Part shown: positions 7,731 through 15,165 of the stretch, piece after piece
Position numbering within the stretch: the stretch's first letter is position 1
Layout of the letters: the number at the start of each line of letters is the position of its first letter
NCBI GenBank assembly: GCA_964657395.1
Contig: CAZZUX010000066.1
Span: 1-21,541, forward strand
DNA: 21,541 bases
Direction: 5' to 3'
Source: G963692885 sp964657395
Lineage (GTDB): Bacteria; Acidobacteriota; Terriglobia; Terriglobales; Acidobacteriaceae
Position numbers and translations under genes: made by a program
Notes under the pieces: model-generated
Told to the model about the DNA's origin: nothing
Seen by the model: only the letters and a program-made list of their open reading frames with translations
Database searches by the model: none

Positions 7731-8584
7731 ATGCACGAATTGCTCCCTGCTCTTCAGGCAGTCTCGCCACAAGTGACCCTGGACGCCATACNNNNNNNNN
7801 NNNNNNNNNNNNNNNNNNNNNNNNNNNNNNNNNNNNNNNNNNNNNNNNNNNNNNNNNNNNNNNNNNNNNNNNNNNNNNNNNNNNNNNNNNNGTGATTCCG
7901 ATCGGCGGCGGCGGGCTAGCGAGCGGGGTGGCTTGTGCAGTGAAGGAATTGAAGCCCGGCGTACGTGTGATTGGTGTTGAGACGGAGCGGTTGCCGTCGA
8001 TGCTGCGTGCCGTGGAGGCAGGACATCCGGTGACACTCGATGCAAATGTAACGATCGCTGATGGTATTGCCGTTCGCCGCGCGGGTGACCTGACCCTGCC
8101 GCTCATTCAGAAGTATGTGGACGAGATTGTGACAGTCGATGAGGAGGAGATAGCCCAGGCGATCCTGATCCTGCTGGAGCAGGAGAAGACACTTGCTGAG
8201 GGCGCCGGAGCGGCGGCACTGGCGGCATTGCTGCAGCACAAAACTTCCCTGAACAAAGAGCGGACAGCTGTGCTGGTGTGCGGCGGCAATATTGACGTGA
8301 CGCTGCTGGCACGGATCATCGAACGAGGCCTGGTGAAGGATGGCCGGCGCGTGCGGGTGCGTGTATTTTTATCGGATCGCCCGGGATCACTGCATCACTT
8401 GACGCGCATTCTTGCGGAATGCGGCGCGAATATTGTGGAGACGCTGCACAATCGCGCTTACTACGGCGTGAACCTTGGCGATACGGTGATCGACATAACG
8501 CTGGAGACACGCGGTCCGGCGCACATTGCCGAAATTCGTGAGGCGATTGAGGTTGGCGGCTATCGGCACGAGCGCATCCAGTAG
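7731..8584 (+). CDS. ilvA: Threonine ammonia-lyase (threonine dehydratase), interrupted by assembly gap
   Basis: A PLP enzyme deaminating threonine to 2-oxobutanoate, the first step towards isoleucine in biosynthetic forms. The N-terminal 20 residues (MHELLPALQA... ending LDAI) are read from ATG 7731, the only start in that frame after a TAG at 7713. After the N-run the protein resumes at 7892 in a different frame with VIPIGGGGLASG, the PLP phosphate-binding glycine loop, then VIGVETE, a helical region, GAGAAALAALL, VLVCGGNID, and a C-terminal ACT-like domain (RVRVFLSDRPGSLHHLTRILAECGANI). The frame change means the real gap is 2 modulo 3. The part with the PLP lysine (SFKxRGA in the family) is missing. 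From usual lengths near 400 residues, about 150-160 residues are lost. One short ACT domain resembles TdcB-like or IlvA1-type enzymes rather than the E. coli IlvA double domain. No other isoleucine gene is adjacent. Confidence 0.88.
7792..7891. other. Assembly gap of 100 N inside ilvA
   Basis: Exactly 100 undetermined bases. The coding frame before (from 7731) and after (from 7892) is consistent with one ilvA gene only if the true length is 2 modulo 3, so 100 is a placeholder. Family length suggests roughly 450-480 missing bases. Confidence 0.95.
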
Positions 8585-8598
8585 CTTCGATCTGCGCT

Positions 8599-9759
8599 TC
8601 AGATTTGCGGATCGGCGACGGGCTGGTAGGACGCCTTACGGCGCCATCGACGGACAGCATCGAGATGAACCAGCAGGGCGAGCAGGCCGCCGGTGATGGT
8701 GCAGACGGCGCGTCGGTGGGCAACCACGATGCCTGGCAGGTTGGCAAGCGCGAGAAGAAAGACGATGTACGCCGTAAGGAAGAGCGTGTACATCGCGTAG
8801 TTCACGTTCAGTGTGGAGTAAGCCAGGAAGGCGAAGACTACAACGAGTACCGCGAGGATCACAGGCGTGGGTGCCAGATGGGCGACCAGGTAACTGGTGA
8901 GAACAGCGCCTCCCAGGGTGCCGCAGATGCGTGCGACAGCCCGCTTAACGGTCTCGTTGAACGCGGGCTTGAGAACCAGCATGGCAGTCATGGGTATCCA
9001 GTAGCCGCTGGGAACAGACCAGCGGCGATAGATCTCTGCACTGGCCGCGAGCACGACGGCCAAGCGGAGGCCGAAGTGGAAGACAGGATTAGGGGGAGCA
9101 TCTTTCCCCAGCATCCTGCGAAAGGCCTGGCCCATATTGACGCGCAGTGCAGCCTGCTCTGTATAGGAATGGCGGACGAACGAAAAGAAGTCGGTATGCA
9201 ATTCGCGAAGAACGCGCATCTGGATGCCGATCAGGATGATCTGCAGAGCGCCCCCCGCCAGCACCAGGGACGCCCGGATGGCCGCGTCACGCAGGTGAAA
9301 AGGGAAGGCTGAAGCGACCAGGAGTGTGATGAGCCATTGCTGCCCGACCCAGCTGACACCTGCGGCGCGTGTGGTAAGAAGGCCGTAGATGAAACCCCAG
9401 ACAGCGCAGGTGACAAGCAGTATGTAGTTTTCATGCCCGACCACCATGCCGATCAGGGTAGAGACGGACATACCGACAGCTGCGCCGATCATCGGAACTA
9501 GACGCGAGCCTTCAATGGACTGCATTGCGCCGAAGCCGACAGTCATGGCACCGCCAGCGGCAATGAGACCACCGCCGGGATGCCCTGCAGCGATGCCGAT
9601 GGCCAGGCTCATCGCGATGGCGGAGAGGCACATGAGCGGAAGGCGCCAGGAAAACTGGTGCCAGTCGAATAGATAAAGGTCACCCAGGTAGTCGCGCCGG
9701 AATGAGCTTTTCAGCTCAGGCGTTTCGGTGGTGATCAGGGTGGCGGGAGTGGTGGACAT
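8599..9759 (-). CDS. FUSC-family (fusaric acid resistance-like) inner-membrane protein
   Basis: A 386-residue polytopic membrane protein on the minus strand, convergent with ilvA, with only 14 bases between the two stops. After a short soluble N-terminus it has a hydrophobic block of several helices (from LPLMCLSAIAMSLAIG to ALQIILIGIQMRVL), a soluble middle of about 60 residues (SFVRHSYTEQAALRV...), then a second block starting with FGLRLAVVLAASAEIYRRW and the pattern GYWIPMTAMLVLKPAFNETVKRAVARICGTLGG. That pattern is the FUSC domain signature (W.P.TA..VL.P....T..R...R..GT..G). FUSC proteins are aromatic-acid or drug exporters, but this one is short and has no periplasmic adaptor gene beside it. 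I chose the start at 9759 because AGGAAAGAGC precedes the ATG. An upstream TTG at 9816 lacks a ribosome site. Substrate unknown. Confidence 0.82.
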   Translation of the reverse strand: MSTTPATLITTETPELKSSFRRDYLGDLYLFDWHQFSWRLPLMCLSAIAMSLAIGIAAGHPGGGLIAAGGAMTVGFGAMQSIEGSRLVPMIGAAVGMSVSTLIGMVVGHENYILLVTCAVWGFIYGLLTTRAAGVSWVGQQWLITLLVASAFPFHLRDAAIRASLVLAGGALQIILIGIQMRVLRELHTDFFSFVRHSYTEQAALRVNMGQAFRRMLGKDAPPNPVFHFGLRLAVVLAASAEIYRRWSVPSGYWIPMTAMLVLKPAFNETVKRAVARICGTLGGAVLTSYLVAHLAPTPVILAVLVVVFAFLAYSTLNVNYAMYTLFLTAYIVFLLALANLPGIVVAHRRAVCTITGGLLALLVHLDAVRRWRRKASYQPVADPQI

Positions 9760-9867
9760 GCTCTTTCCTGATGGTATCGCGAGCTCGGCGGGACCGAAGA
9801 GAATGGCCTGATCCAAGCCAAGGAATGGTGTGGATACTATTCAGAAGCAGCTTGAGGGGAGAAGGTT

Positions 9868-12093
9868 TTGAGACCGGAAGGAATTCCATGCAGTGCTGAG
9901 ACGGATCAACCTGGGACCACGAAGAAGGGCTTCACGCGAAGGAAGCTGCTTGAGTGCAGCGTGATGATGGCGGGAGGCATCAGCCTGCCTGCGGCGACGA
10001 GAGCACTTGCCTTGCCGAAACGTATTGAGGGTGAGGCTGAGGACCGCGGGCCGCAATCGTGGACTCTCCGCAACGACCGGATCGTCCGGACAGTGGCATT
10101 CTCAGCGCCTCTAGGTCTCTATACGACTGCTTTACGCGACGTCGTGAGCGGGAAGGATATGGTCGAACCACTCCGCTTCCGAAGAGAGCGTGCCACCGAG
10201 TTTGCCTTCGATTGCAATGGTCATAGTATCCGCGGAACCGGATCGGATTTTGCTCTTGTCGGTAGTGAGCAAACGCGCCTGCCGGGAGGCGAAGCCCTTA
10301 CGGTGCGTTTACGCCATACGCAGCTGGAGCTGGAGATAACGATTCTTTACCGGATCTACGATGGACAACCCGCTACTCGCAAGCACCTGCTGCTGCGTAA
10401 CACCGGCATGGCTCCGCTTCGGATCACTCATCTGAATGTTGAAAGTCTGGGCCTTGGCCTGGGGCCTGAAGACGAGACGATCCTCGATGCGCAGTACGGT
10501 ACGATTCCGCGCGAGATTTTCTACACAGGCCGCTCCGAGGATGCTGCCCTGCTCATCTCGAACAGCCGCACCGGCACAGGTGTCGCCATCCTGAGTGAAG
10601 TGCCGGGCTATATGAAGCGCACAGAGGTGGAGGGCTGGGATGATGCGGAGCAGGTATTTATCGGCGCGCTTTATGACACGGACCTGATGCCGTTTGAGCG
10701 CACACTACGTGCCGGCGAAGTGTTCACCTCGGCAAACATTTCGCTGGTCACCTTCCAGCGTGGTCATGGCTTTCAGGATCCCCGCTGGGTGCTTCCGAAC
10801 TTCACAGCGAAGACGCTGGTGCGAAGAGTGGACAAGACCGGGCCGCCATGGATCTACAACACCTGGGAGCCTTTCCAACGCGGAATCAATAAGGCCATCA
10901 CGATGGACCTGACCAATGCAGCCGCAGCCATGGGGATGGATGTCTTCACAATCGATGACGGCTGGCAGTTGGAGTACGGCGAGAATACTGTCAATCTCAC
11001 CTCGTTCCCCGGTGGGCTGGCTCCGATCCTGGAAGCAGTGGAGTCGAAAGGCATGCGCCTGGGATTGTGGATGCCAATGGCTGCAATCGGAATGAACACT
11101 CCGGATTATCGCAGTCATCCGGAATGGGCTTCGCGCGACATTGAAGGCAATGTAAAGACCACGGGGACGATGGGTGGCGCGAAGGCGGTGATGTGTCTCG
11201 CCAGCGGGTTCCGTGAGGCAGCAGCGGCGCGTATCCATGACGCGATTGAGCGTTTTCACCTGGCGTACGTGAAGCTCGATATCACCACGATCTTTAATGC
11301 TTATGGCGAAGCGCCCGGCTGCTGGGCAAAGGGGCACTTCCATCGCGGCTGGGCAGAGTCGTTGAACATGATCTACGAAGGGATCGCGGAAGTTACCAGC
11401 GAGGTTTACAAGAAGCATCCGGAGGTTTTGTTGGACCTGACCTTCGAGCTCTGGGGACAGAAGCACATCATCGACGCCGGCCTTCTAGCTGCCGGTGATC
11501 TCGACTGGATGAGCAATGTGGATGACACGCAGCCCGGCTCGGCGGGCCCCCGCCAGGCACGGCAGCTGCTATATCAGCGTGCTGCTTCCATGCCTGTTGA
11601 GAGTATGCTGATCGGCAACCTGCACGCGGAGTTGCCGACGATCGAGGAGAGCTTCGCGACGGCTATCGGCTCTGCGCCTCTGCTGCTTGGCGACCTGCGG
11701 CAGCTCAGTGTCGCGGATCGAGCGTGGTATCACGAGAAGCTGTTGTGGTTCAAAGCACTGCGCAGACGCGTGCGCATCAGTGAGAGCTTCTTTCCGCTTG
11801 GCAGCTGGCAGCAGGTTTCAGCGGCTACATGGGACGGCTATGCCCGGCTTGCGCAAAGCGGCGATGGCATTCTCGTTCTATTTCGCAACAAGTCGGGGGC
11901 AGAGGCGGCAAAGGTGGAGTTGTCGCAGATGCCGCCTGGCACCTTCCGGCTTCGCTCCATCATGAGCAATCGCGAGATGGGTCTTTTTTCGCAGTCTGAC
12001 TGGCAGCGTGGTGTGAACATTCCGTTTGCGGACGCCTACGCTGCAGAGGTTTTCGAGTTGATTGCGACCGGCTCTCCAGGCGGTCCGTCGTGA
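9868..12093 (+). CDS. Exported GH36-like alpha-galactosidase
   Basis: A 741-residue glycoside hydrolase of clan GH-D, probably releasing alpha-linked galactose (or a related sugar) from oligosaccharides. TTG 9868 is the only start in this frame downstream of the TGA at 9853, and AGGGGA (9855-9860) lies seven bases away. The N-terminus carries a twin-arginine motif T-R-R-K-L-L-E (R24/R25) and ALA near 46-48, suggesting Tat export, although the hydrophobic core is weak. A beta-sandwich N-domain (about 60-300) precedes a TIM barrel. IYNTWEP, FTIDDGWQ (about 360-375) and LGLWMPMAAI mark the barrel. Predicted nucleophile D471 is in YVKLDIT, and acid/base D552 or D553 in MSNVDDTQPG. A C-terminal beta domain (LVLFRNKSGAEAA) ends the protein. 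KLD replaces the commoner KWD of GH36, so exact specificity is uncertain. It is divergent from the FUSC gene, and no transporter or sugar regulator is next to it. Confidence 0.85.
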   Translation: MRPEGIPCSAETDQPGTTKKGFTRRKLLECSVMMAGGISLPAATRALALPKRIEGEAEDRGPQSWTLRNDRIVRTVAFSAPLGLYTTALRDVVSGKDMVEPLRFRRERATEFAFDCNGHSIRGTGSDFALVGSEQTRLPGGEALTVRLRHTQLELEITILYRIYDGQPATRKHLLLRNTGMAPLRITHLNVESLGLGLGPEDETILDAQYGTIPREIFYTGRSEDAALLISNSRTGTGVAILSEVPGYMKRTEVEGWDDAEQVFIGALYDTDLMPFERTLRAGEVFTSANISLVTFQRGHGFQDPRWVLPNFTAKTLVRRVDKTGPPWIYNTWEPFQRGINKAITMDLTNAAAAMGMDVFTIDDGWQLEYGENTVNLTSFPGGLAPILEAVESKGMRLGLWMPMAAIGMNTPDYRSHPEWASRDIEGNVKTTGTMGGAKAVMCLASGFREAAAARIHDAIERFHLAYVKLDITTIFNAYGEAPGCWAKGHFHRGWAESLNMIYEGIAEVTSEVYKKHPEVLLDLTFELWGQKHIIDAGLLAAGDLDWMSNVDDTQPGSAGPRQARQLLYQRAASMPVESMLIGNLHAELPTIEESFATAIGSAPLLLGDLRQLSVADRAWYHEKLLWFKALRRRVRISESFFPLGSWQQVSAATWDGYARLAQSGDGILVLFRNKSGAEAAKVELSQMPPGTFRLRSIMSNREMGLFSQSDWQRGVNIPFADAYAAEVFELIATGSPGGPS

Positions 12094-12120
12094 AGGGCCC
12101 TAGACAGGCTCGCGGTCGAC

Positions 12121-12141
12121 GGCCGGACGTTGCCACCGGCC
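12121..12141 (+). repeat. GC-rich hairpin after the alpha-galactosidase gene
   Basis: GGCCGG (12121-12126) and CCGGCC (12136-12141) pair around a nine-base loop, 28 bases after the stop codon. A second small dyad, CTGCAA/TTGCAG, lies at 12149-12165. Neither has a T-run, so termination here is only a possibility. Confidence 0.3.
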
Positions 12142-12195
12142 CTCATAACTGCAATACTTTTGCAGGTCATCTTTGCCGCGACGATGACACATTGC

Positions 12196-12270
12196 GCGGG
12201 AGTAGTTCAGTGGCAGAACGTCAGCTTCCCAAGCTGAATGTCGCCGGTTCGATCCCGGTCTCCCGCTCCA
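12196..12270 (+). tRNA. tRNA-Gly, anticodon CCC
   Basis: A complete cloverleaf of 75 bases including an encoded CCA. The acceptor GCGGGAG (12196-12202) pairs perfectly with CTCCCGC (12260-12266), then discriminator T and CCA. The D-stem is GTTC/GAAC (12205-12208 with 12216-12219). The anticodon stem is TCAGC/GCTGA with loop TTCCCAA, giving anticodon CCC at 12228-12230, which reads glycine codon GGG. The T-stem GCCGG/CCGGT encloses TTCGATC. A possible promoter is TTGCAG (12160-12165), 17 bases, GATGAC (12183-12188), which is weak. This tRNA reads one glycine codon and is usually single copy. Confidence 0.97.
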
Positions 12271-12295
12271 GACCTTTGTCATGCCAAGGGTCGGT

Positions 12296-12451
12296 TCAGA
12301 TGATGTGCAGAAGAAGAAGGACGATCAGGATGGCGACGATGGCACCAATGCCGCCTGACGGGACGTAGCCCCAATTACGGCTGTATGGCCAAACCGGGAA
12401 GACACCCACGATCAGCACAACCAGTACAAATACGAGGATGTCTACTTTCAT
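12296..12451 (-). CDS. Small DUF3309-type membrane peptide
   Basis: A 51-residue gene on the minus strand starting with ATG at 12451 and ending TGA at 12296-12298. The peptide starts MKVDILVFVLVVLIVGVFP, has the conserved centre PVWPYSRNWGYVPSGG, and ends in a second hydrophobic helix (IGAIVAILIVLLLLHII). The pattern W-P-x-S-R-x-W-G-Y-x-P-S-G-G between two helices is that of the DUF3309 family as I remember it, small inner-membrane proteins of unknown function common in soil and plant-associated bacteria. AAGGAAA lies about ten bases upstream of the start. Its end faces the 3' end of the tRNA gene 25 bases away. A weak stem at 12271-12292 (GACCTTT/AAGGGTC) sits between them. The region 12452-12583 behind its start holds no gene, only an imperfect repeat CCCCTGAGTT/AACTGAGGGG. 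Confidence 0.8.
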   Translation of the reverse strand: MKVDILVFVLVVLIVGVFPVWPYSRNWGYVPSGGIGAIVAILIVLLLLHII

Positions 12452-12583
12452 GCCCTGCTTTCCTTCTTACTGGATGCAATGGCGAGAACACGAAGATGTC
12501 CCCTGAGTTGTGCCTAAAAGGTAACAAACTGAGGGGCGGTAACGCGCATTAGTACAGCTGTTAGTGGCTTGCAGCCTGCGCTC

Positions 12584-13324
12584 CTAACTGGCGGACGGCG
12601 ACAGTAACGCACGTGCGCGGCTGAAGATGCCGAGGAACATAGGCCGCGTCAGCCTTCCGGTATTTGTGTTTTGCAGAGATGGATGGTAGCTACCGATGAG
12701 GATGCGCCCATTTCCAAGACGGTATTCAGCGCCGTGCGCGAAGTTAGCTTTCCCAAGGGATCCTGTTGTGCGCTTGAGATGAGCCCGATAGCCATCCCAG
12801 GCGATTCTTCCAAGGCAGACCACTACCTGCAGCCGCTTCAACAATGCCAATTCTTCATCAAGCCAGGGTGCGCAGTTGCGCTGCTCTTCAGGCGAAGGCT
12901 TATTGTCGGGCGGCGCGCATCGGACCACTGAGGTGATCCAGGCATCGTGCAGTCGCAATCCATCGCCGCGCGAGACCGACGTAGGCTGCGAAGCAAATCC
13001 AGCGTCATAGAGCACGGGATACAGGAAGTTGCCGGATCCGTCGCCGGTGAAGGGGCGGCCGGTGCGATTGGAGCCGTGGGCGCCGGGTGCGAGTCCCAGG
13101 ATCAGCAGGCGTGCGTCAGGGTCGCCAAACGATGGTACCGGGCGCCCCCAGTATTCTTCATGCAAGTAGGCGCGGCGGCGGCGCTCTGCGATCGCAGCGC
13201 AATAGGCACGCAGGCGAGCACACCGCTCACATGCGATGAGTCTCCCGGTGTGGTCCTCGAGGGCAGATACATCGGCGGATGGCCGGATCGAGGAGAGTTC
13301 AGGCTTAGCTGCGTGGGGAGTCAC
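12584..13324 (-). CDS. Uracil-DNA glycosylase, family 5 (UdgB-like)
   Basis: A 246-residue iron-sulfur DNA repair glycosylase that removes uracil (and in this family hypoxanthine and other deaminated bases) from DNA. The active-site motif runs from GLAPGAHG to FTGDGSG at residues 77-98. The alanine/asparagine-poor GLAPGAHGSN form is typical of family 5 rather than family 4 (GExPG). The C-terminal motif is HPSLQNTNTG from H214. Cysteines C32, C35, C136 and C151 have the spacing expected for the 4Fe-4S cluster. The start is GTG at 13322-13324. No Shine-Dalgarno sequence is visible, but TAAGAT on the minus strand (13331-13336) ends six bases before the codon, which would suit a leaderless transcript. 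It stands alone between the DUF3309 gene and the divergent mutarotase gene. Confidence 0.92.
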   Translation of the reverse strand: MTPHAAKPELSSIRPSADVSALEDHTGRLIACERCARLRAYCAAIAERRRRAYLHEEYWGRPVPSFGDPDARLLILGLAPGAHGSNRTGRPFTGDGSGNFLYPVLYDAGFASQPTSVSRGDGLRLHDAWITSVVRCAPPDNKPSPEEQRNCAPWLDEELALLKRLQVVVCLGRIAWDGYRAHLKRTTGSLGKANFAHGAEYRLGNGRILIGSYHPSLQNTNTGRLTRPMFLGIFSRARALLSPSAS

Positions 13325-13330
13325 CCCGTA

Positions 13331-13336
13331 ATCTTA
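13331..13336 (-). promoter_or_regulatory. Candidate -10 box of the uracil-DNA glycosylase gene
   Basis: On the minus strand this reads TAAGAT, followed by TACGGG and the GTG start. The six-base spacing fits a leaderless mRNA. No good -35 was found 16-18 bases upstream, so confidence is low. Confidence 0.3.
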
Positions 13337-13447
13337 GTAGGAACGCAGGAGAGCAGGCATGGTGATGGAGATTGCGTCTAGAATGAGGTGGCTAAAAAGT
13401 GGCGCATGGTGAACAGGCGCCGCTGGTGCACTTGAGGTGACAGGATT

Positions 13448-14704
13448 TTGCAAAGTAAACAGGACGGCATGATGATGAGGTCAGTTGGTAAGTGGATCCC
13501 GCAGGCTCTTGGCCATGCGGCAACAGGAGCGGCGCTCGCAGTGTCCATGATGATGATCAACGGTTGTAAGCCGGCATCAACGCCGGACAATTCTCCTGCT
13601 GCAACGCAGCCGGCAGCTGCGACTCCGCAGGCGGGCGGCAAAGACGTGGTCGTGCTCAAGCGGGCTGCTACCAGCAATGGCGCAAAGCCGGAGTTTTTGT
13701 CGGCGACGATCCTTCCCGGACGCGGCATGAATCTTTTTCAAATTACTGCCAACCTGCCTGGCAAGGGTGAAACGAACCTGTTTTTCGCGCCATCGCTCAG
13801 TGAGGCTGCGGCCAAACTGAATGGCGATGCCAGCGACTATAACGGCAGCAATAGCACCTCCTTCGGCGGAGCGTTCCTGGTTCCCTATCCGAACCGCATC
13901 CGCGGCAAGGTGTCGGACGATGGCAAGACTTTGACGACGACATGGCAGGGTCATACGTTGACGCTGCCGGCGAACTGGTCGGGCAAGAAGCCGGGCGCCG
14001 AGAAGCATGCCATCCACGGGTTGATCCTGGCGGCGCAGGTGCAGGACGTGAAGGTTGCCGACAGTGCGGATGGACAGACAGTGACCGGAATCATTCACGG
14101 CGGCAACTTCGGTGGCCACTGGCTTTCGGAGACGGATGTCGACTTCAAGATTGAATTGAAGAGCGACGCAGTCGACGTCACCATCACCGCGAAGAACGTC
14201 GGCAACGAAGCCGAGCCGATGGCTATCGGGTGGCATCCCTACTTTGCGATACCGAGCGGCGATCGTACACAGGCGCGCCTCGAAATCCCTGGGGACAAGC
14301 TGGCGGAAGTGAACAACTATGACGACGTCTTCCCCACTGGCAAGCTGAAGCCGGTGAAGGGAACCGTGTATGACTACACCAAGGCTGATGGTGTGCCGCT
14401 CGACAATCACTTTCTCGACGACAACTTCTCTGACCTGAAGCGCACCGGCGGCAAAGTGGAAGTGAAGCTGACGGATCCGAAGGCGAACTACGGTATGAAC
14501 ATCATCGGTCTGTCACCGGAGATCAAGACGGTGCAGGTGTACGCTCCGCCAACGAAGCAGTTTGTCGCCGTGGAAGAGCAATTCAACTTCGGCGATCCGT
14601 TCAGCAAGGTATGGCACGGCATGGACACAGGCATGGTCACGCTAAAGCCGGGGCAGTCAACTACGTGGCATGTGAAGCTGGAGCTATTCACGCCCGGCAA
14701 GTAG
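13448..14704 (+). CDS. Aldose 1-epimerase (mutarotase) predicted lipoprotein
   Basis: A 418-residue enzyme interconverting alpha and beta anomers of aldoses such as galactose or glucose. TTG at 13448 has a near-ideal ribosome site, GAGGTGA at 13434-13440, seven bases away. ATGs at 13469, 13472 and 13475 are alternatives with the weaker AGGACGG. A signal sequence ends in lipobox I-N-G-C with C40, so the protein is probably a lipoprotein. A Pro/Ala/Thr-rich linker follows, then the galactose mutarotase fold. PNRIRG matches the family NRI motif. H190 in AIHGL and H263 in GWHPYF are the expected catalytic histidines. E376 or E377 in VAVEEQFNFGDPF is the expected general base. The lipobox and linker place it outside the cytoplasm, unlike ordinary GalM. 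It could be served by the LolDE transporter encoded 9 kb upstream. A TAGAAT at 13379-13384 may be the -10. Confidence 0.9.
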   Translation: MQSKQDGMMMRSVGKWIPQALGHAATGAALAVSMMMINGCKPASTPDNSPAATQPAAATPQAGGKDVVVLKRAATSNGAKPEFLSATILPGRGMNLFQITANLPGKGETNLFFAPSLSEAAAKLNGDASDYNGSNSTSFGGAFLVPYPNRIRGKVSDDGKTLTTTWQGHTLTLPANWSGKKPGAEKHAIHGLILAAQVQDVKVADSADGQTVTGIIHGGNFGGHWLSETDVDFKIELKSDAVDVTITAKNVGNEAEPMAIGWHPYFAIPSGDRTQARLEIPGDKLAEVNNYDDVFPTGKLKPVKGTVYDYTKADGVPLDNHFLDDNFSDLKRTGGKVEVKLTDPKANYGMNIIGLSPEIKTVQVYAPPTKQFVAVEEQFNFGDPFSKVWHGMDTGMVTLKPGQSTTWHVKLELFTPGK

Positions 14705-14722
14705 GGCCGCACTCAATCGCTA

Positions 14723-14759
14723 GGCAGCATTCCTGGGGGCTGAAATCGGGTATGCTGCC
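14723..14759 (+). repeat. Inverted repeat after the mutarotase gene, possible terminator
   Basis: GGCAGCAT (14723-14730) pairs perfectly with ATGCTGCC (14752-14759) across a 21-base loop, 18 bases after the stop. A short T-run (TTTT) follows seven bases beyond the stem. The long loop makes it a weak terminator at best. Confidence 0.4.
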
Positions 14760-14826
14760 ACCGCGTTTTCAAATTTGAAGCCTCCAGAAACTGCAACTTT
14801 GGTTCTAAGGATGCGTCTTTAGAGTC

Positions 14827-15087
14827 ATGCCTGCCGACGAGCGAACGCGCTGCCTCTGTTGTGGATTCCGTACGCTGAGCCGACCTGATGCGGGAGGACT
14901 TTGCCCGGTCTGCTGGTGGCAGGATGACGGTCAGGACGACGATGATGCCGACGTGGTTCGCGGCACGGTCAACGGAACATTGAGTTTATCGATGGCGCGG
15001 GAGAACTTCCGCATGATGGGTGCTGCGGACAAGCGATTCCTGTCTCATGTGCGCCGGCCACTTGACTCGGAACAATCAATCGCCTGA
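14827..15087 (+). CDS. Small CPCC-type cysteine-rich (zinc-ribbon-like) protein
   Basis: An 86-residue protein matching the Cys_rich_CPCC family pattern: paired cysteines near the N-terminus (C9, C11, C12 in RCLCCGFRTL), a second pair C26/C29 in LCPVCWWQDDGQDD, then the conserved D-A-D-x-V-R-G, N-x-x-L-S-L-x-x-A-R-x-N-F and the G-A motif near the end. The cysteines probably bind one zinc. Family function is unknown. The usual CPCC has become CLCC here, although the four metal-ligand positions remain. ATG 14827 has no clear ribosome site: AAGGAT is over ten bases away. The gene stands between the mutarotase and trigger factor genes, and shares direction with both, but is probably separate from the tig operon, because a promoter follows it. 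Confidence 0.8.
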   Translation: MPADERTRCLCCGFRTLSRPDAGGLCPVCWWQDDGQDDDDADVVRGTVNGTLSLSMARENFRMMGAADKRFLSHVRRPLDSEQSIA

Positions 15088-15136
15088 CAGCGCGGCAGCA
15101 CTTGTCGGTGGCGATGCACCTTACGGCCCTGGTCGT

Positions 15137-15165
15137 TTGACCCCCTCTCGAAAGCCCCTTACCAT
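15137..15165 (+). promoter_or_regulatory. Sigma-70-type promoter for the tig-clpP-clpX unit
   Basis: TTGACC at 15137-15142, a 17-base spacer, then TACCAT at 15160-15165: five of six and four of six matches to consensus with ideal spacing. Transcription would start near 15172, giving a leader of about 150 bases before the trigger factor start. The leader contains a perfect 10-base palindrome TCGCATGCGA at 15181-15190. No CIRCE element or other heat-shock site was found. Confidence 0.6.

Noticed and set aside
7484..8584. A 366-codon open frame overlapping the clpC end and running through the N-run into ilvA
   Set aside because: Its first part is an out-of-frame shadow of clpC and the terminator region. 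The true ilvA start at 7731 is in another frame, and the join exists only because the gap was filled with 100 N.
8585..8610. Bidirectional terminator between ilvA and the FUSC gene (ATCTG/CAGAT dyad)
   Set aside because: The stem is only five base pairs, with no T-run on either strand, and overlaps the FUSC stop.
9760..9867. Promoter pair between the FUSC and alpha-galactosidase genes (TACTAT at 9835-9840)
   Set aside because: The -10-like hexamer has no acceptable -35 at 16-18 bases on either strand.
12090..12368. A 92-codon open frame spanning the tRNA-Gly gene
   Set aside because: It reads straight through the tRNA and the antisense DUF3309 gene and resembles no protein family.
12196..12451. 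tRNA-Gly as an integration site of a mobile element
   Set aside because: No integrase, no repeated tRNA 3' end and no composition break were seen next to it. The neighbours are ordinary chromosomal genes.
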